Below are positions 15,093-23,422 of a stretch of 26,193 nucleotides of DNA, piece by piece. The notes beneath the pieces were generated by a model. The model was not told the origin of the DNA, ran no database searches, and saw nothing but the letters and a program-made list of their open reading frames with translations. Position 1 is the first letter of the stretch, and every line of letters begins with the position of its first letter. A program made the translations under genes and the position numbers. Location of the stretch: the NCBI GenBank assembly GCA_002402275.1, contig DHFN01000017.1, positions 1-26,193 on the forward strand. The letters run 5' to 3'. Source of the DNA: Anaerolineales bacterium UBA4823 (GTDB taxonomy: Bacteria > Chloroflexota > Anaerolineae > Anaerolineales > UBA4823).

Positions 15093-16919
15093 ATGCAAAC
15101 ACAGTCTGAAGAAGCGAGGAAATCCGAAAAGCGGTCACAGATTATCAATGATTTTTCAATCACCATCGCAACCGTAAATGGATCCGGTTCTCAAACTTCC
15201 AATGCAACGATCCTGCGCTCTATTTTTAAAATGGGGATACCGGTTTCGGGGAAAAATATATTCCCATCAAACATCCAAGGATTACCTACTTGGTACACCG
15301 TGCGTGTGAACAAGGAAGGTTTCGTTGCCCGGGAAGATGAATCAGACATCCTTATTGAAATGAATTCAGCAACATTCAATGAAGATTTAGCAAAGCTGAA
15401 ACCAGGGGGAGTGTTATTTTGTGATGAACAAATTCATTTGCCCTTCGAGCGCTCGGAAATCTTTTATTACCCCATGCCAATCAAGGAGATTGTCCGACAG
15501 GTTGAAGCTCCTCCAAATCTAAGAGATTACCTGGCAAATATGGTCTACGTTGGAATATTAGCTCAACTGATAGGGATTGAATTTGAAAAAATTCACCAAG
15601 CGCTGGAGTTTCACTTTAAAGGCAAATCTAAACCAGTGAATATCAATTTTGAAGTGGTTCTCAGAGCAGCAGAATGGGTTAAACAACATCTAGAAAAAAA
15701 AGACCCTTTTTATCTCGAACCAATGGAAATGACAAAGGGGTTAATCCTTACCGATGGAAATACCGCAGCTGCTCTTGGAGCCATCTATGGAGGGGTTCAA
15801 TTTGCCTCCTGGTATCCGATCACTCCTGCAACGAGTCTGGCGGAAAACTTACAAAATTATTTACCCAAACTAAGAAAAGATGTAGATACAGAAAAAAACA
15901 CCTTTGCAGTTATCCAAGCAGAAGATGAACTTTCTGCAATTGGGATGGCGATTGGCGCGGGGTGGGGTGGATTACGAGCGATGACATCTACATCAGGTCC
16001 AGGATTAAGTTTAATGAGCGAATACATCGGATTAGGGTATTTTGCGGAAGTGCCGGTTGTGATATGGGATGTACAAAGGATTGGCCCAAGCACGGGATTA
16101 CCCACCCGAACTGCTCAAGGGGATTTAACCTTCATTGCTTTTCTAGGTCACGGGGATACTCAGCACATTATTCTCTTGCCTGGGAATATTAATGAAGTTT
16201 TTGAATTTGGTTGGAAAGCATTTGATATCGCAGAGCAAATCCAAACCCCAGTCATCATTCTGTCGGATTTGGATTTAGGCATGAATCAATGGATGGGAAA
16301 ACCTTTTGAGTATCCTGATTCACCAATGAAACGAGGCAAAGTGCTTTGGGAAAAAGATTTGGAGCAATTAGATGGGAAGTGGGCTCGTTATTTAGATGTA
16401 GATGGTGACGGTATCACTTATCGTACAGTAATTGGGAACCGACACCCCCAGGCGGCATATTTTACTCGTGGAACCGGTCATGACGAATACTCAAGGTATT
16501 CCGAAGATCCACAAAACTGGCACGATTTGCTAGAACGATTGAGGAAAAAGTTTGTGACTGCAAAGCCGCTTTTACCAAAACCGGTGATTGAACGAATGGT
16601 AATGTCTGAGATCGGAATTATTTCAATCGGATCAACTAATCCAGCTATTCAAGAATCGCGCCACAAACTAGCTCAACAGGGTATAAAAAGCGATTTTATG
16701 AGGATTAGAGCATATCCATTTGTAGGGGAAGAAAAAGAGTTTATCGAAAGCCATGAAATAAATTATGTGGTGGAGATGAACCGTGATGGACAATTGAATC
16801 AACTGCTCCGTATTGAATATCCAGAATTAGCCAATAGACTTCGATCCTTTGCTTATAGCGATGGATTACCACTTACAGCAAAACGGTTGTTTGATTTTAT
16901 CCAACAGGACAAGGAGTAA
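15093..16919 (+). CDS. korA: 2-oxoacid:ferredoxin oxidoreductase, fused gamma-alpha subunit
   Basis: The 608-residue protein joins a gamma domain (about 1-200, ATVNGSGSQTSNATILRSIF) to the alpha pyrimidine-binding domain (from about 225, SWYPITPATSLAENL, QAEDELSAIGMAIGAGWGG, TSTSGPGLSLM) and the C-terminal transketolase-like domain. With the beta subunit it oxidises a 2-oxoacid, most likely 2-oxoglutarate, to the acyl-CoA and reduces ferredoxin. A good ribosome binding site AAAGGAG lies at 15081-15087. The gene starts 95 bases after the deacetylase; no convincing promoter was found there. Substrate choice between 2-oxoglutarate and other 2-oxoacids is not certain from sequence. Confidence 0.9.
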   Translation: MQTQSEEARKSEKRSQIINDFSITIATVNGSGSQTSNATILRSIFKMGIPVSGKNIFPSNIQGLPTWYTVRVNKEGFVAREDESDILIEMNSATFNEDLAKLKPGGVLFCDEQIHLPFERSEIFYYPMPIKEIVRQVEAPPNLRDYLANMVYVGILAQLIGIEFEKIHQALEFHFKGKSKPVNINFEVVLRAAEWVKQHLEKKDPFYLEPMEMTKGLILTDGNTAAALGAIYGGVQFASWYPITPATSLAENLQNYLPKLRKDVDTEKNTFAVIQAEDELSAIGMAIGAGWGGLRAMTSTSGPGLSLMSEYIGLGYFAEVPVVIWDVQRIGPSTGLPTRTAQGDLTFIAFLGHGDTQHIILLPGNINEVFEFGWKAFDIAEQIQTPVIILSDLDLGMNQWMGKPFEYPDSPMKRGKVLWEKDLEQLDGKWARYLDVDGDGITYRTVIGNRHPQAAYFTRGTGHDEYSRYSEDPQNWHDLLERLRKKFVTAKPLLPKPVIERMVMSEIGIISIGSTNPAIQESRHKLAQQGIKSDFMRIRAYPFVGEEKEFIESHEINYVVEMNRDGQLNQLLRIEYPELANRLRSFAYSDGLPLTAKRLFDFIQQDKE

Positions 16920-16923
16920 AGTG

Positions 16924-17970
16924 ATGACAGAACAGATCGAGGCACAAGGAAAGAGAAGCGGAGTTAATTTAGTTGGTTTAACAAAGATGGATTATAAAGG
17001 CAATCCATCAACCCTTTGTCAAGGATGTGGTCATAATTCTATATCGAGTCAAATCATAGCAGCTTGCTTTGAATTAAACGTTCACCCTGAGGAGGTTGTC
17101 AAATTTAGTGGAATCGGATGTTCCAGTAAAAGTGCATATTATTTTTTAAACCGCTCATTTGGTTTCAATGGGCTGCATGGGAGAATGCCATCCTTAGCAA
17201 CTGGGGCACTCTTCGCTGATTATACCTTGAAAGGTTTAGGGGTTAGCGGTGATGGGGATACAGCAAGCATCGGTCTGGGGCAATTTAAACATTTATTACG
17301 CCGAAACATGAAACTGGTTTATATTATCGAAAATAATGGTGTATACGGGTTGACCAAAGGGCAATTTTCTGCAACAGCTGATCAGGGACTAGAACTTAAA
17401 TCCCATGGTGTCAATCCCTATATGCCAGTTGATATTGCCTGGGAGGCGTTGATTGGACATGCAACTTTTGTAGCCCGTTCTTTTGCGGGAGATCCAAAAC
17501 AAGTTAAGGAATTAATCAAAGCTGCATTAAATCACAATGGGGTTGCAGTGTTGGATATCATTAGTCCTTGTGTAACCTTTAATAATATTGACCAAGCTAC
17601 CCAATCTTATGTTTGGGGTAAGGATCATGAAACAGCACTCCATGAACTTTCCTTTGTGCCACGGGCAGAAGAGATCCTGGTCGAATATAATGAAAATGAA
17701 GTAAAAGAAGTGCAGTTACATGACGGATCCACGATTTTATTAAAAAAGCTAGGGCGAGACTATGATCCCACCGATCGGAGTGCCGCGATAACTATCCTAG
17801 AAGAATCCAATGCTTGCCAATGTTTGATAACTGGATTGATCTACATCAATCCAAATCAACCTTCGATGGTTGATATGTATAATTTGACAGAAAAGCCACT
17901 CAATAGATTAACCGAAGTTGAACTAAGACCTAAGCGAGAAACTTTACTAGAATTGAACAACACATTCTAG
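16924..17970 (+). CDS. korB: 2-oxoacid:ferredoxin oxidoreductase, beta subunit
   Basis: The 348-residue protein binds thiamine diphosphate (GDGDTASIGLGQF...YIIENNGVYGLTKGQ) and a 4Fe-4S cluster through CQGCGHN and GIGCSS in its first 70 residues plus a later cysteine. It pairs with the fused gamma-alpha subunit directly upstream. The frame is open to 16849, but AAGGAG at 16911-16916, inside the end of korA, lies seven bases before the ATG at 16924, which gives the family-typical start. The C-terminal 60 residues after the catalytic fold are the extension usual in KorB-type subunits. Confidence 0.92.
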   Translation: MTEQIEAQGKRSGVNLVGLTKMDYKGNPSTLCQGCGHNSISSQIIAACFELNVHPEEVVKFSGIGCSSKSAYYFLNRSFGFNGLHGRMPSLATGALFADYTLKGLGVSGDGDTASIGLGQFKHLLRRNMKLVYIIENNGVYGLTKGQFSATADQGLELKSHGVNPYMPVDIAWEALIGHATFVARSFAGDPKQVKELIKAALNHNGVAVLDIISPCVTFNNIDQATQSYVWGKDHETALHELSFVPRAEEILVEYNENEVKEVQLHDGSTILLKKLGRDYDPTDRSAAITILEESNACQCLITGLIYINPNQPSMVDMYNLTEKPLNRLTEVELRPKRETLLELNNTF

Positions 17971-18250
17971 CGATGGTGGGCTTTATCCCAATAACGATAT
18001 TAGCTCATATTTTGCCAATTTACTGATCAGTTGCTAGAGTTTAACAGCGAGCCCGCACTCGGTCAGTACATTGACGGGGGACAATTTGATTAAGTAGACG
18101 GCGTTCGCTGAGGGCAGGGATAAAAAATTTGAGGTCAAGACTCGAAAGTGTACTTATTAGTACTAGAACTCCTCAAACAAAAAGATATTTTTTATAGGAA
18201 GAAGGCTGCTAAATTAGAATTAATGGTTATTTTAATGTGTAACTTAATGA
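17971..18250 (+). other. Non-coding stretch with several inverted repeats
   Basis: No gene is visible between korB and the peptide gene. The stretch holds a 10-base palindrome ACTGATCAGT (18022-18031), a long-range pairing CAGCGA/TCGCTG (18045-18050 with 18105-18110) enclosing a hairpin GTCA/TGAC capped by CCC/GGG pairing (18052-18078), and a larger hairpin from TTTGAGG (18128-18134) to CCTCAAA (18171-18177) enclosing GTACT-TATT-AGTAC (18150-18163). The part at 18040-18120 is richer in G+C than its surroundings. It may be a structured RNA, a terminator region of korB or a regulatory leader. No T-run follows directly, so a simple terminator is not well supported. Confidence 0.4.
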
Positions 18251-18279
18251 TTGACATTCGATAAATATAATGCTATATT
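18251..18279 (+). promoter_or_regulatory. Strong sigma-70 type promoter of the peptide gene
   Basis: A perfect -35 TTGACA (18251-18256), a 17-base spacer and a -10 TATATT (18274-18279) precede the peptide gene by 46 bases. The ribosome binding site AAGGAG at 18313-18318, seven bases before the ATG, is also strong, so the peptide should be well expressed. Confidence 0.85.
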
Positions 18280-18325
18280 TATTTAAATATTAATCACTTT
18301 CCTATTTTTTAAAAGGAGATATACC

Positions 18326-18535
18326 ATGACACTCGCCCAAGTAGTCTACCAATTATCTACCGATTCCGAATTCGCGGCTAAAATGCAAACGGATCCGGAA
18401 GCTGCTCTTGCAGAGCGGGATTTGCAACTGAGCAAAGAAGAGCAAGCATTTTTAATGCATGGTCTTCGTAGAGGAGCTAATGGCCGCACCGTCTCAATGC
18501 AAGAAGTGGCAGCGCTCGCGACAGGATGGAGATAA
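18326..18535 (+). CDS. ComX-like prepeptide with penultimate Trp
   Basis: This 69-residue protein begins MTLAQVVYQLSTDSEF, followed by a leader-like helix (KMQTDPEAALAERDLQLSKE), and ends ALATGWR. The leader resembles nitrile-hydratase-type/Nif11-type leaders of modified peptides and also the N-terminal part of ComX, which has a similar helical, charged pattern. Its only Trp is W68, one residue from the end. In ComX the modified Trp is likewise close to the C-terminus and is prenylated by ComQ. The last codons overlap the start of the ComQ-like gene by ten bases (ATGGAGATAA, 18526-18535), so both are translated together. A promoter and SD of its own support it strongly as a gene. The pheromone role is inference. 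Confidence 0.7.
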   Translation: MTLAQVVYQLSTDSEFAAKMQTDPEAALAERDLQLSKEEQAFLMHGLRRGANGRTVSMQEVAALATGWR

Positions 18536-19521
18536 AAGATTTAGAAAGTGTTTTAGAGACAACTCAAACTCGTTTACGCGAGACTGTTGAATCAGCTTTG
18601 GCAAAGTCGGATGTATCCGAAGAGTATCGAAAAGCGATACTGAAGACTTTGCCATTCCTATCTCCACAAAAATATTCAATTAAAAATGAACGCTGGGTAG
18701 TTTTACCAAAACTTTGTTGTCACGCTTGTGGGGGAAATGAATTAGGGGTTGATCGAGTTACTGCAGCATGGTATTTATTTTATATTGCTGCATTTTTGAT
18801 GGATCATGCTGAAGATAAATTGGAAGGAGAGCAGGTATCCTCCGAAACCCCGGGTAACTTGTTAAATGTTGCCTCTGGTTTCTTTTTTTTGGCAAATTTA
18901 ATTTTAACAGAGTTACTTCATTCTCTTCCTGATCATTCAACGAGTATAGTTATTGTTCAAGCATTTCAACAGCAGCTTTTAAAAATGTGTGATGGTCAGC
19001 ACTTTGATCTGTCCATAAAAAAATATACTTTAACGAATGCTTATGAGATTGCGCGATTGAAATCGGGTAGTTTTTTTTCCCTTGCCTGCTGGTCGGGTGC
19101 AAGACTAGCTACGGATAATGCGAAAACATTAAATGCCTACGCCAGTTTTGGTACTTCTTTGGGGGTGATCATTCAAATATTAGATGACTTAGAGGATTGG
19201 CAAGACTTACAAAATGATTTTTCGAAATTTGAGGCTCGTAAATACCAGCGAATTCTTCCTGCTCTGTATGCAAATGAGGTAATGTCAGATCAGGAGCGAA
19301 AACATTTCAATTCAGTAATCAATGAACTCATCTCTGCGCCACGACAAGATTTGGTAGCAGAATTTTGTAATATATTAGAGAAAGCTGGTGCAGGTTTATA
19401 TATGTTGACAACTTTGATGAAAGAGTCAGAACAAGCCCACCAGGCGATCACAGATTTACATCCAGACAACCCTGCCGATAAATTGCTCTTATCTATGGTT
19501 GAATCTCTATTGAAATTCTGA
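18526..19521 (+). CDS. ComQ-like isoprenyl transferase (polyprenyl synthase fold)
   Basis: The 331-residue protein has the trans-isoprenyl diphosphate synthase fold. The first Asp-rich motif is degenerate (D93-H-A-E-D97), the K-[TS]-G motif is LKSGSFFSLA, a GQ motif is seen in CDGQHFDLS, and the second Asp-rich motif is intact (D220-D-L-E-D224). An early CCHACGG stretch precedes helix one. Ordinary GGPP or FPP synthases lie with isoprenoid genes; this one overlaps a Trp-ended small peptide gene and precedes a ComP-like kinase, as ComQ does. It should transfer a prenyl group to the peptide's Trp. It has no SD and must be translated by coupling to the peptide gene. The alternative is a plain prenyl diphosphate synthase. 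Confidence 0.75.
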   Translation: MEIKDLESVLETTQTRLRETVESALAKSDVSEEYRKAILKTLPFLSPQKYSIKNERWVVLPKLCCHACGGNELGVDRVTAAWYLFYIAAFLMDHAEDKLEGEQVSSETPGNLLNVASGFFFLANLILTELLHSLPDHSTSIVIVQAFQQQLLKMCDGQHFDLSIKKYTLTNAYEIARLKSGSFFSLACWSGARLATDNAKTLNAYASFGTSLGVIIQILDDLEDWQDLQNDFSKFEARKYQRILPALYANEVMSDQERKHFNSVINELISAPRQDLVAEFCNILEKAGAGLYMLTTLMKESEQAHQAITDLHPDNPADKLLLSMVESLLKF

Positions 19522-19616
19522 TTCTCCTTCAATAAAATACCTTTTTCTAAATGGCACAATAATTGCTATTAGTTTGTTATTCGTATCATCTTTTGACCAA
19601 TCTATAAAAAGCAAAC

Positions 19617-22445
19617 ATGCAAACCTCGAAACGAATTCGTATGAGTTTTCCATTTATAATGGGGATAGGGGTGTTTTTCTTGATTGTATGGGGAATCGTT
19701 TTAGCACTGAATTATCCTTATGAGGGTATTCGAATACTATCTCCTCGAAATGAAATACTCGATTTAGATCCTTTTATTGCAGAAACAACACAATTAAAGA
19801 TCGGAGATGTTTTATTAGAAGTTAATTCTAATAAAGTTTTGCAATATTTACCAACATATTCCTGGTATCTAGGTAAAAATGTTGGAGATCCGGTAACTTT
19901 CCTTGTCCGGCGGGGTAATCAGAATCTCCTCCTAGTTGTTTATTTGTCCCAACCATCCGCAGAGGAATTATTAACACGCCTCATGCCCCTCTTGATCGCA
20001 TTGATTTTCCTTTTAGTGGGGATTTGGATTGTCGCTTTTGCACCGTCTTCAAAAGAAACCGAATTGGGTTATTGGTTTTTTATAAGTAGTAGCTTGTTGT
20101 TAACGAGCGGACAAATTTCTTGGACAGGGCCACCAATATTCATTGAAATTTATAATATTTTATGGTGGATGATTGGGCCTCTTGCAGTCCATTTTCATTT
20201 ATACTTCCCTCAAGAAGCAAAATTTCGCTGGCGCGATCATTTTCTCATCTTTTTATATTTTCTAGGATCAATTGGAGGGATATTCAATATTGTCTGGGCA
20301 TCTCATGGGAGTAATAATGAACCATTGATATTTGCCATTACCACTGCTTCCCAATATTTTATTGCGATAAATTTAATCCTTGTGGCGGGTTTGCTTTATT
20401 ATCATTATCGGAATGCAGCTGACCCTGGTGTGCTCGCGAAAATTCGTTTATTATTGTTAGGGGGGTTGTTATCTGTGGTTCCATTTCTTGCCTTCTACAT
20501 CATACCAGAAGTGTTGATAAATAAACCTCTCCTTCCCCATTATCTGACATTCATCTGGATTAGTTTTCTCCCATTAACCTACGGCTACGTCATTTTCCGT
20601 TATCGAATTATTGAATTTGAGCGGCATGTCAATCGTGGGGCAACAGTATTGCTAGTTTTCTTCGTTCTGGTTGGCATTTATATCAGCATTTTCTCCTTGT
20701 TACAAGCCATTTTACCCACTACAATTTTATATGATCCAACCCTGAATACGTTTTTGATTTTATTTCTAGCTGCCTCGATACTGCCTATATCAAGACAGGT
20801 CCAGCACTTGGTTGATGTGATGTTTTATGGGGGTTGGTATGATTATCGGTCTGCGATTTTGCAGATTACGAGCAATTTGGAACAAATCATGGATTTGAGG
20901 GAATTAGGAGCCACAATCTCAAAAAGATTAACAAATACCTTACGGCTTGAGGATACCTGTATTTTCTTGAGCGATATTGAGGGTGATTTTTCAGTGATCG
21001 AAGTGGCTCCTAAAAATAAATTAATTGATGGAAGCTCTGGTAAAGCCCCGATTCTTCCCCGTAGTAGTCTGGAATATTTGCTCAAAGTGGGAGGAGAGGA
21101 AAAAGCGACTATAGCAGAGGCATTGAAAGCTGCACAAGTTTCACCAGAAGAATATCAACTCTTAAATACCGAGCAAGAACATCTGTGGATACCGATCATT
21201 GGACATTCCAAGATACTTGGGTTGCTGGCTCTGGGACAAAAATATGGCGGAGATATTTTTAGCGCTGAAGATATGGACATTCTGCGGGTAGTCGCCAGGA
21301 CTCTAGGACCGATAATAGAGAATATTCATCTGCTTAACCAATTACGGAAATATGCCAATGAGCTCGAACAACGAGTGGAAGAGAGAACTGCTCAGCTCTT
21401 TGAAGCCAAAGAACGTGTAGAAGCTATCTTGAGGAGCGTTGGAGATGGTGTGGTAGTAACCAATTTAGTAGGGGGAATTGAAACGGTCAATGATGCAATG
21501 GTCTCCCAATCCTCTTATTCGATAAATGAATTAGTTGGGATTAATTATCTCGCTTGGTTAGAAAAATATAATGATGTCGAAATTATTCAGTCTATAAAAG
21601 AAAGATTATGGGAAGGGAAAATTTGGAGTGGTGAGCTTGTTCATACACGAAAAAATGGTAAACAATATGACATCTTATTGACTATTGCTCCTGTTCGTGA
21701 TCAGAAAGGAAGGATTATCAATTTTGTTGCTACTCAAAGAGACATCACCTATCGCAAAGAATTGGATAGGATCAAAGACATCTTTGTGGCAGATGTATCC
21801 CATGAATTGCGAACACCCACTACCAATATTACCCTTTACCTTGAGTTGTTAGAAAATGCTCCCGAATCGAAAAAAGAAGAATATATCAAAGTTTTAAAGG
21901 AACAAACTTTGTTGTTGCGCAAATTAGTGGAGGATATTTTAGATTTATCGAGATTGGCAATTGGAAAAACGAAAAAGATCGATTTTAGCCCTGTGGATTT
22001 AAATTTAATTGTCAGTCAATCTATCACCGCTAATCTTCCCTCGGCTCTAATGGCGGGAATTGACTTACAATTTGAGGCAAGCCAAAACCTTCCGTTTTTA
22101 AAAGGTGAAATCAATCATATTACTAGAGTTGTGAATAACCTGATTGGGAATGCGATCAATTACACTTCATTGGGGTTTGTTCACGTACGGACCTATCAAC
22201 AAGACCATTTTGTTTGTTTGGAGGTTCAAGATTCTGGTCTAGGCATTTCTGAGGAAGATTTACCGCATATATTTGAACGATTTTATCGAGGTCAGAATGT
22301 TCGCCAAACCAAGCAGCATGGAACTGGATTGGGTTTAGCAATCGTAAACGAGATTGTAGACATGCATGGGGGGCATATCCAAGTCGAGAGCGAAGTGAAC
22401 AAAGGCAGTACTTTTCGGGTTTGTTTTCCAATTTTCGAATCTTAA
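19617..22445 (+). CDS. Membrane histidine kinase with ComP-like sensor half
   Basis: The 942-residue protein has, in order: one membrane helix (about 12-31); a PDZ-like domain (about 48-108, LKIGDVLLEVNSNKV); a block of eight or nine membrane helices (about 118-395) ending in RYRIIEFERHVNRGA and further helices; a GAF-like region (about 420-575); a coiled segment; a PAS domain (about 600-715); HisKA with H729 in VADVSHELRTP; and a C-terminal ATPase domain with NLIGNAINYTS, DSGLGISEEDLPHIFERFYR and GTGLGLAIV. ComP of Bacillus has the same TM-PDZ-multiTM-GAF-like order, but a different (HisKA_3) kinase core. It starts 95 bases after the ComQ-like gene, without an SD; TATAAA at 19603-19608 would fit a leaderless mRNA. 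No response regulator gene is adjacent. Confidence 0.88.
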   Translation: MQTSKRIRMSFPFIMGIGVFFLIVWGIVLALNYPYEGIRILSPRNEILDLDPFIAETTQLKIGDVLLEVNSNKVLQYLPTYSWYLGKNVGDPVTFLVRRGNQNLLLVVYLSQPSAEELLTRLMPLLIALIFLLVGIWIVAFAPSSKETELGYWFFISSSLLLTSGQISWTGPPIFIEIYNILWWMIGPLAVHFHLYFPQEAKFRWRDHFLIFLYFLGSIGGIFNIVWASHGSNNEPLIFAITTASQYFIAINLILVAGLLYYHYRNAADPGVLAKIRLLLLGGLLSVVPFLAFYIIPEVLINKPLLPHYLTFIWISFLPLTYGYVIFRYRIIEFERHVNRGATVLLVFFVLVGIYISIFSLLQAILPTTILYDPTLNTFLILFLAASILPISRQVQHLVDVMFYGGWYDYRSAILQITSNLEQIMDLRELGATISKRLTNTLRLEDTCIFLSDIEGDFSVIEVAPKNKLIDGSSGKAPILPRSSLEYLLKVGGEEKATIAEALKAAQVSPEEYQLLNTEQEHLWIPIIGHSKILGLLALGQKYGGDIFSAEDMDILRVVARTLGPIIENIHLLNQLRKYANELEQRVEERTAQLFEAKERVEAILRSVGDGVVVTNLVGGIETVNDAMVSQSSYSINELVGINYLAWLEKYNDVEIIQSIKERLWEGKIWSGELVHTRKNGKQYDILLTIAPVRDQKGRIINFVATQRDITYRKELDRIKDIFVADVSHELRTPTTNITLYLELLENAPESKKEEYIKVLKEQTLLLRKLVEDILDLSRLAIGKTKKIDFSPVDLNLIVSQSITANLPSALMAGIDLQFEASQNLPFLKGEINHITRVVNNLIGNAINYTSLGFVHVRTYQQDHFVCLEVQDSGLGISEEDLPHIFERFYRGQNVRQTKQHGTGLGLAIVNEIVDMHGGHIQVESEVNKGSTFRVCFPIFES

Positions 22446-22457
22446 AGAAGTTGAGCC

Positions 22458-23282
22458 ATGGTTTATCAAATTTTTACGGTTTCTGACGCATCTGGAGCTA
22501 CGGCTGAAAGGGTGGTTCAGGCTGCTTTATTACAATTTGATGCAGAAGGAGTATCCATTGTTCGGGTGGGGGAGATACGCACAAGGTCACAGATCCACGA
22601 TATAGTCCAACGCGCAGCCAACGATAATGGATTTATTGTCCATACTCTAGTCTCGGAAGACCTTCGTCATGCCATGTTAACCGAGGGTAGGGCGAACAAT
22701 GTACCGACAATTGATATTATGGGTCCCCTGCTAGCCCGTCTAACCGATATGTTTTCATTAAAACCAAAAGGTATTCCTGGTGGATTACATCCGTTTGATA
22801 GAAGTTATCTACAGAGAATTGATGCAATTGATTATACGGTTAGACACGATGATGGGAAAAATCCACATGAAATAGATAAAGCTGAGATCGTTCTCGTGGG
22901 CGTATCCCGGACCTCTAAGACACCTTTGAGCATATATTTAGCTTATCGAGGCTGGAAAGTGGCTAATGTTCCCATTATTTTTGGTATCGAGCCTCCCAAA
23001 GAGCTTTTTCAGCTTGGACGCCGACGAGCCGTTGGTTTGGTCATCCGCCCGGAGCGGTTGGCAGAATTAAGGCAAGCGCGGGTTGAACATATCGGCACAG
23101 TTAGTACAGGATACGCAGATTTAGATTATATAAAAAAAGAAATGGCGTATGCATATCAAATTTTTGACCAACGCAAAGATTGGCCGCTTGTAGATGTTAC
23201 TGTTAAACCCATCGAAGAAACAGCATCTGAGATTGTAACATTACTAGGTCAAACTCTTTATAACGACGATAATGCTATTTAA
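22458..23282 (+). CDS. ppsR: Pyruvate phosphate dikinase / PEP synthase regulatory protein
   Basis: The 274-residue protein matches the DUF299 family along its length: FTVSDASGATAERVV at the start, the P-loop-like GVSRTSKTPLS at 148-158, YTVRHDDGKNPHEI and TPLSIYLAYRGWKVANVPI. It is a bifunctional enzyme that inactivates its target with ADP as phosphate donor and reactivates it by phosphorolysis. The target is pyruvate,phosphate dikinase or PEP synthase, which controls entry into gluconeogenesis. It starts 12 bases after the histidine kinase and so is probably co-transcribed with it. Fructose-1,6-bisphosphatase, another gluconeogenic control point, lies nearby on the other strand. Confidence 0.92.
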   Translation: MVYQIFTVSDASGATAERVVQAALLQFDAEGVSIVRVGEIRTRSQIHDIVQRAANDNGFIVHTLVSEDLRHAMLTEGRANNVPTIDIMGPLLARLTDMFSLKPKGIPGGLHPFDRSYLQRIDAIDYTVRHDDGKNPHEIDKAEIVLVGVSRTSKTPLSIYLAYRGWKVANVPIIFGIEPPKELFQLGRRRAVGLVIRPERLAELRQARVEHIGTVSTGYADLDYIKKEMAYAYQIFDQRKDWPLVDVTVKPIEETASEIVTLLGQTLYNDDNAI

Positions 23283-23370
23283 TCATAGAGCATTATCTAA
23301 TACCAATTGAACAGAATGGGTAACTTAATTGACATCGAGCAATTATGCAAAAGTGTGTTACGGATCAATA

Positions 23371-23399
23371 ATCATTAAACAATGATGCTTGTTTTTTTT
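23371..23399 (+). terminator. Weak intrinsic terminator after ppsR
   Basis: A hairpin ATCATT-AAAC-AATGAT (23371-23386) is followed five bases later by eight T (23392-23399). The stem is AT-rich and short, so termination may be partial. Confidence 0.4.
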
Positions 23400-23422
23400 A
23401 GAGTAAACCCGAGAATAATTTT

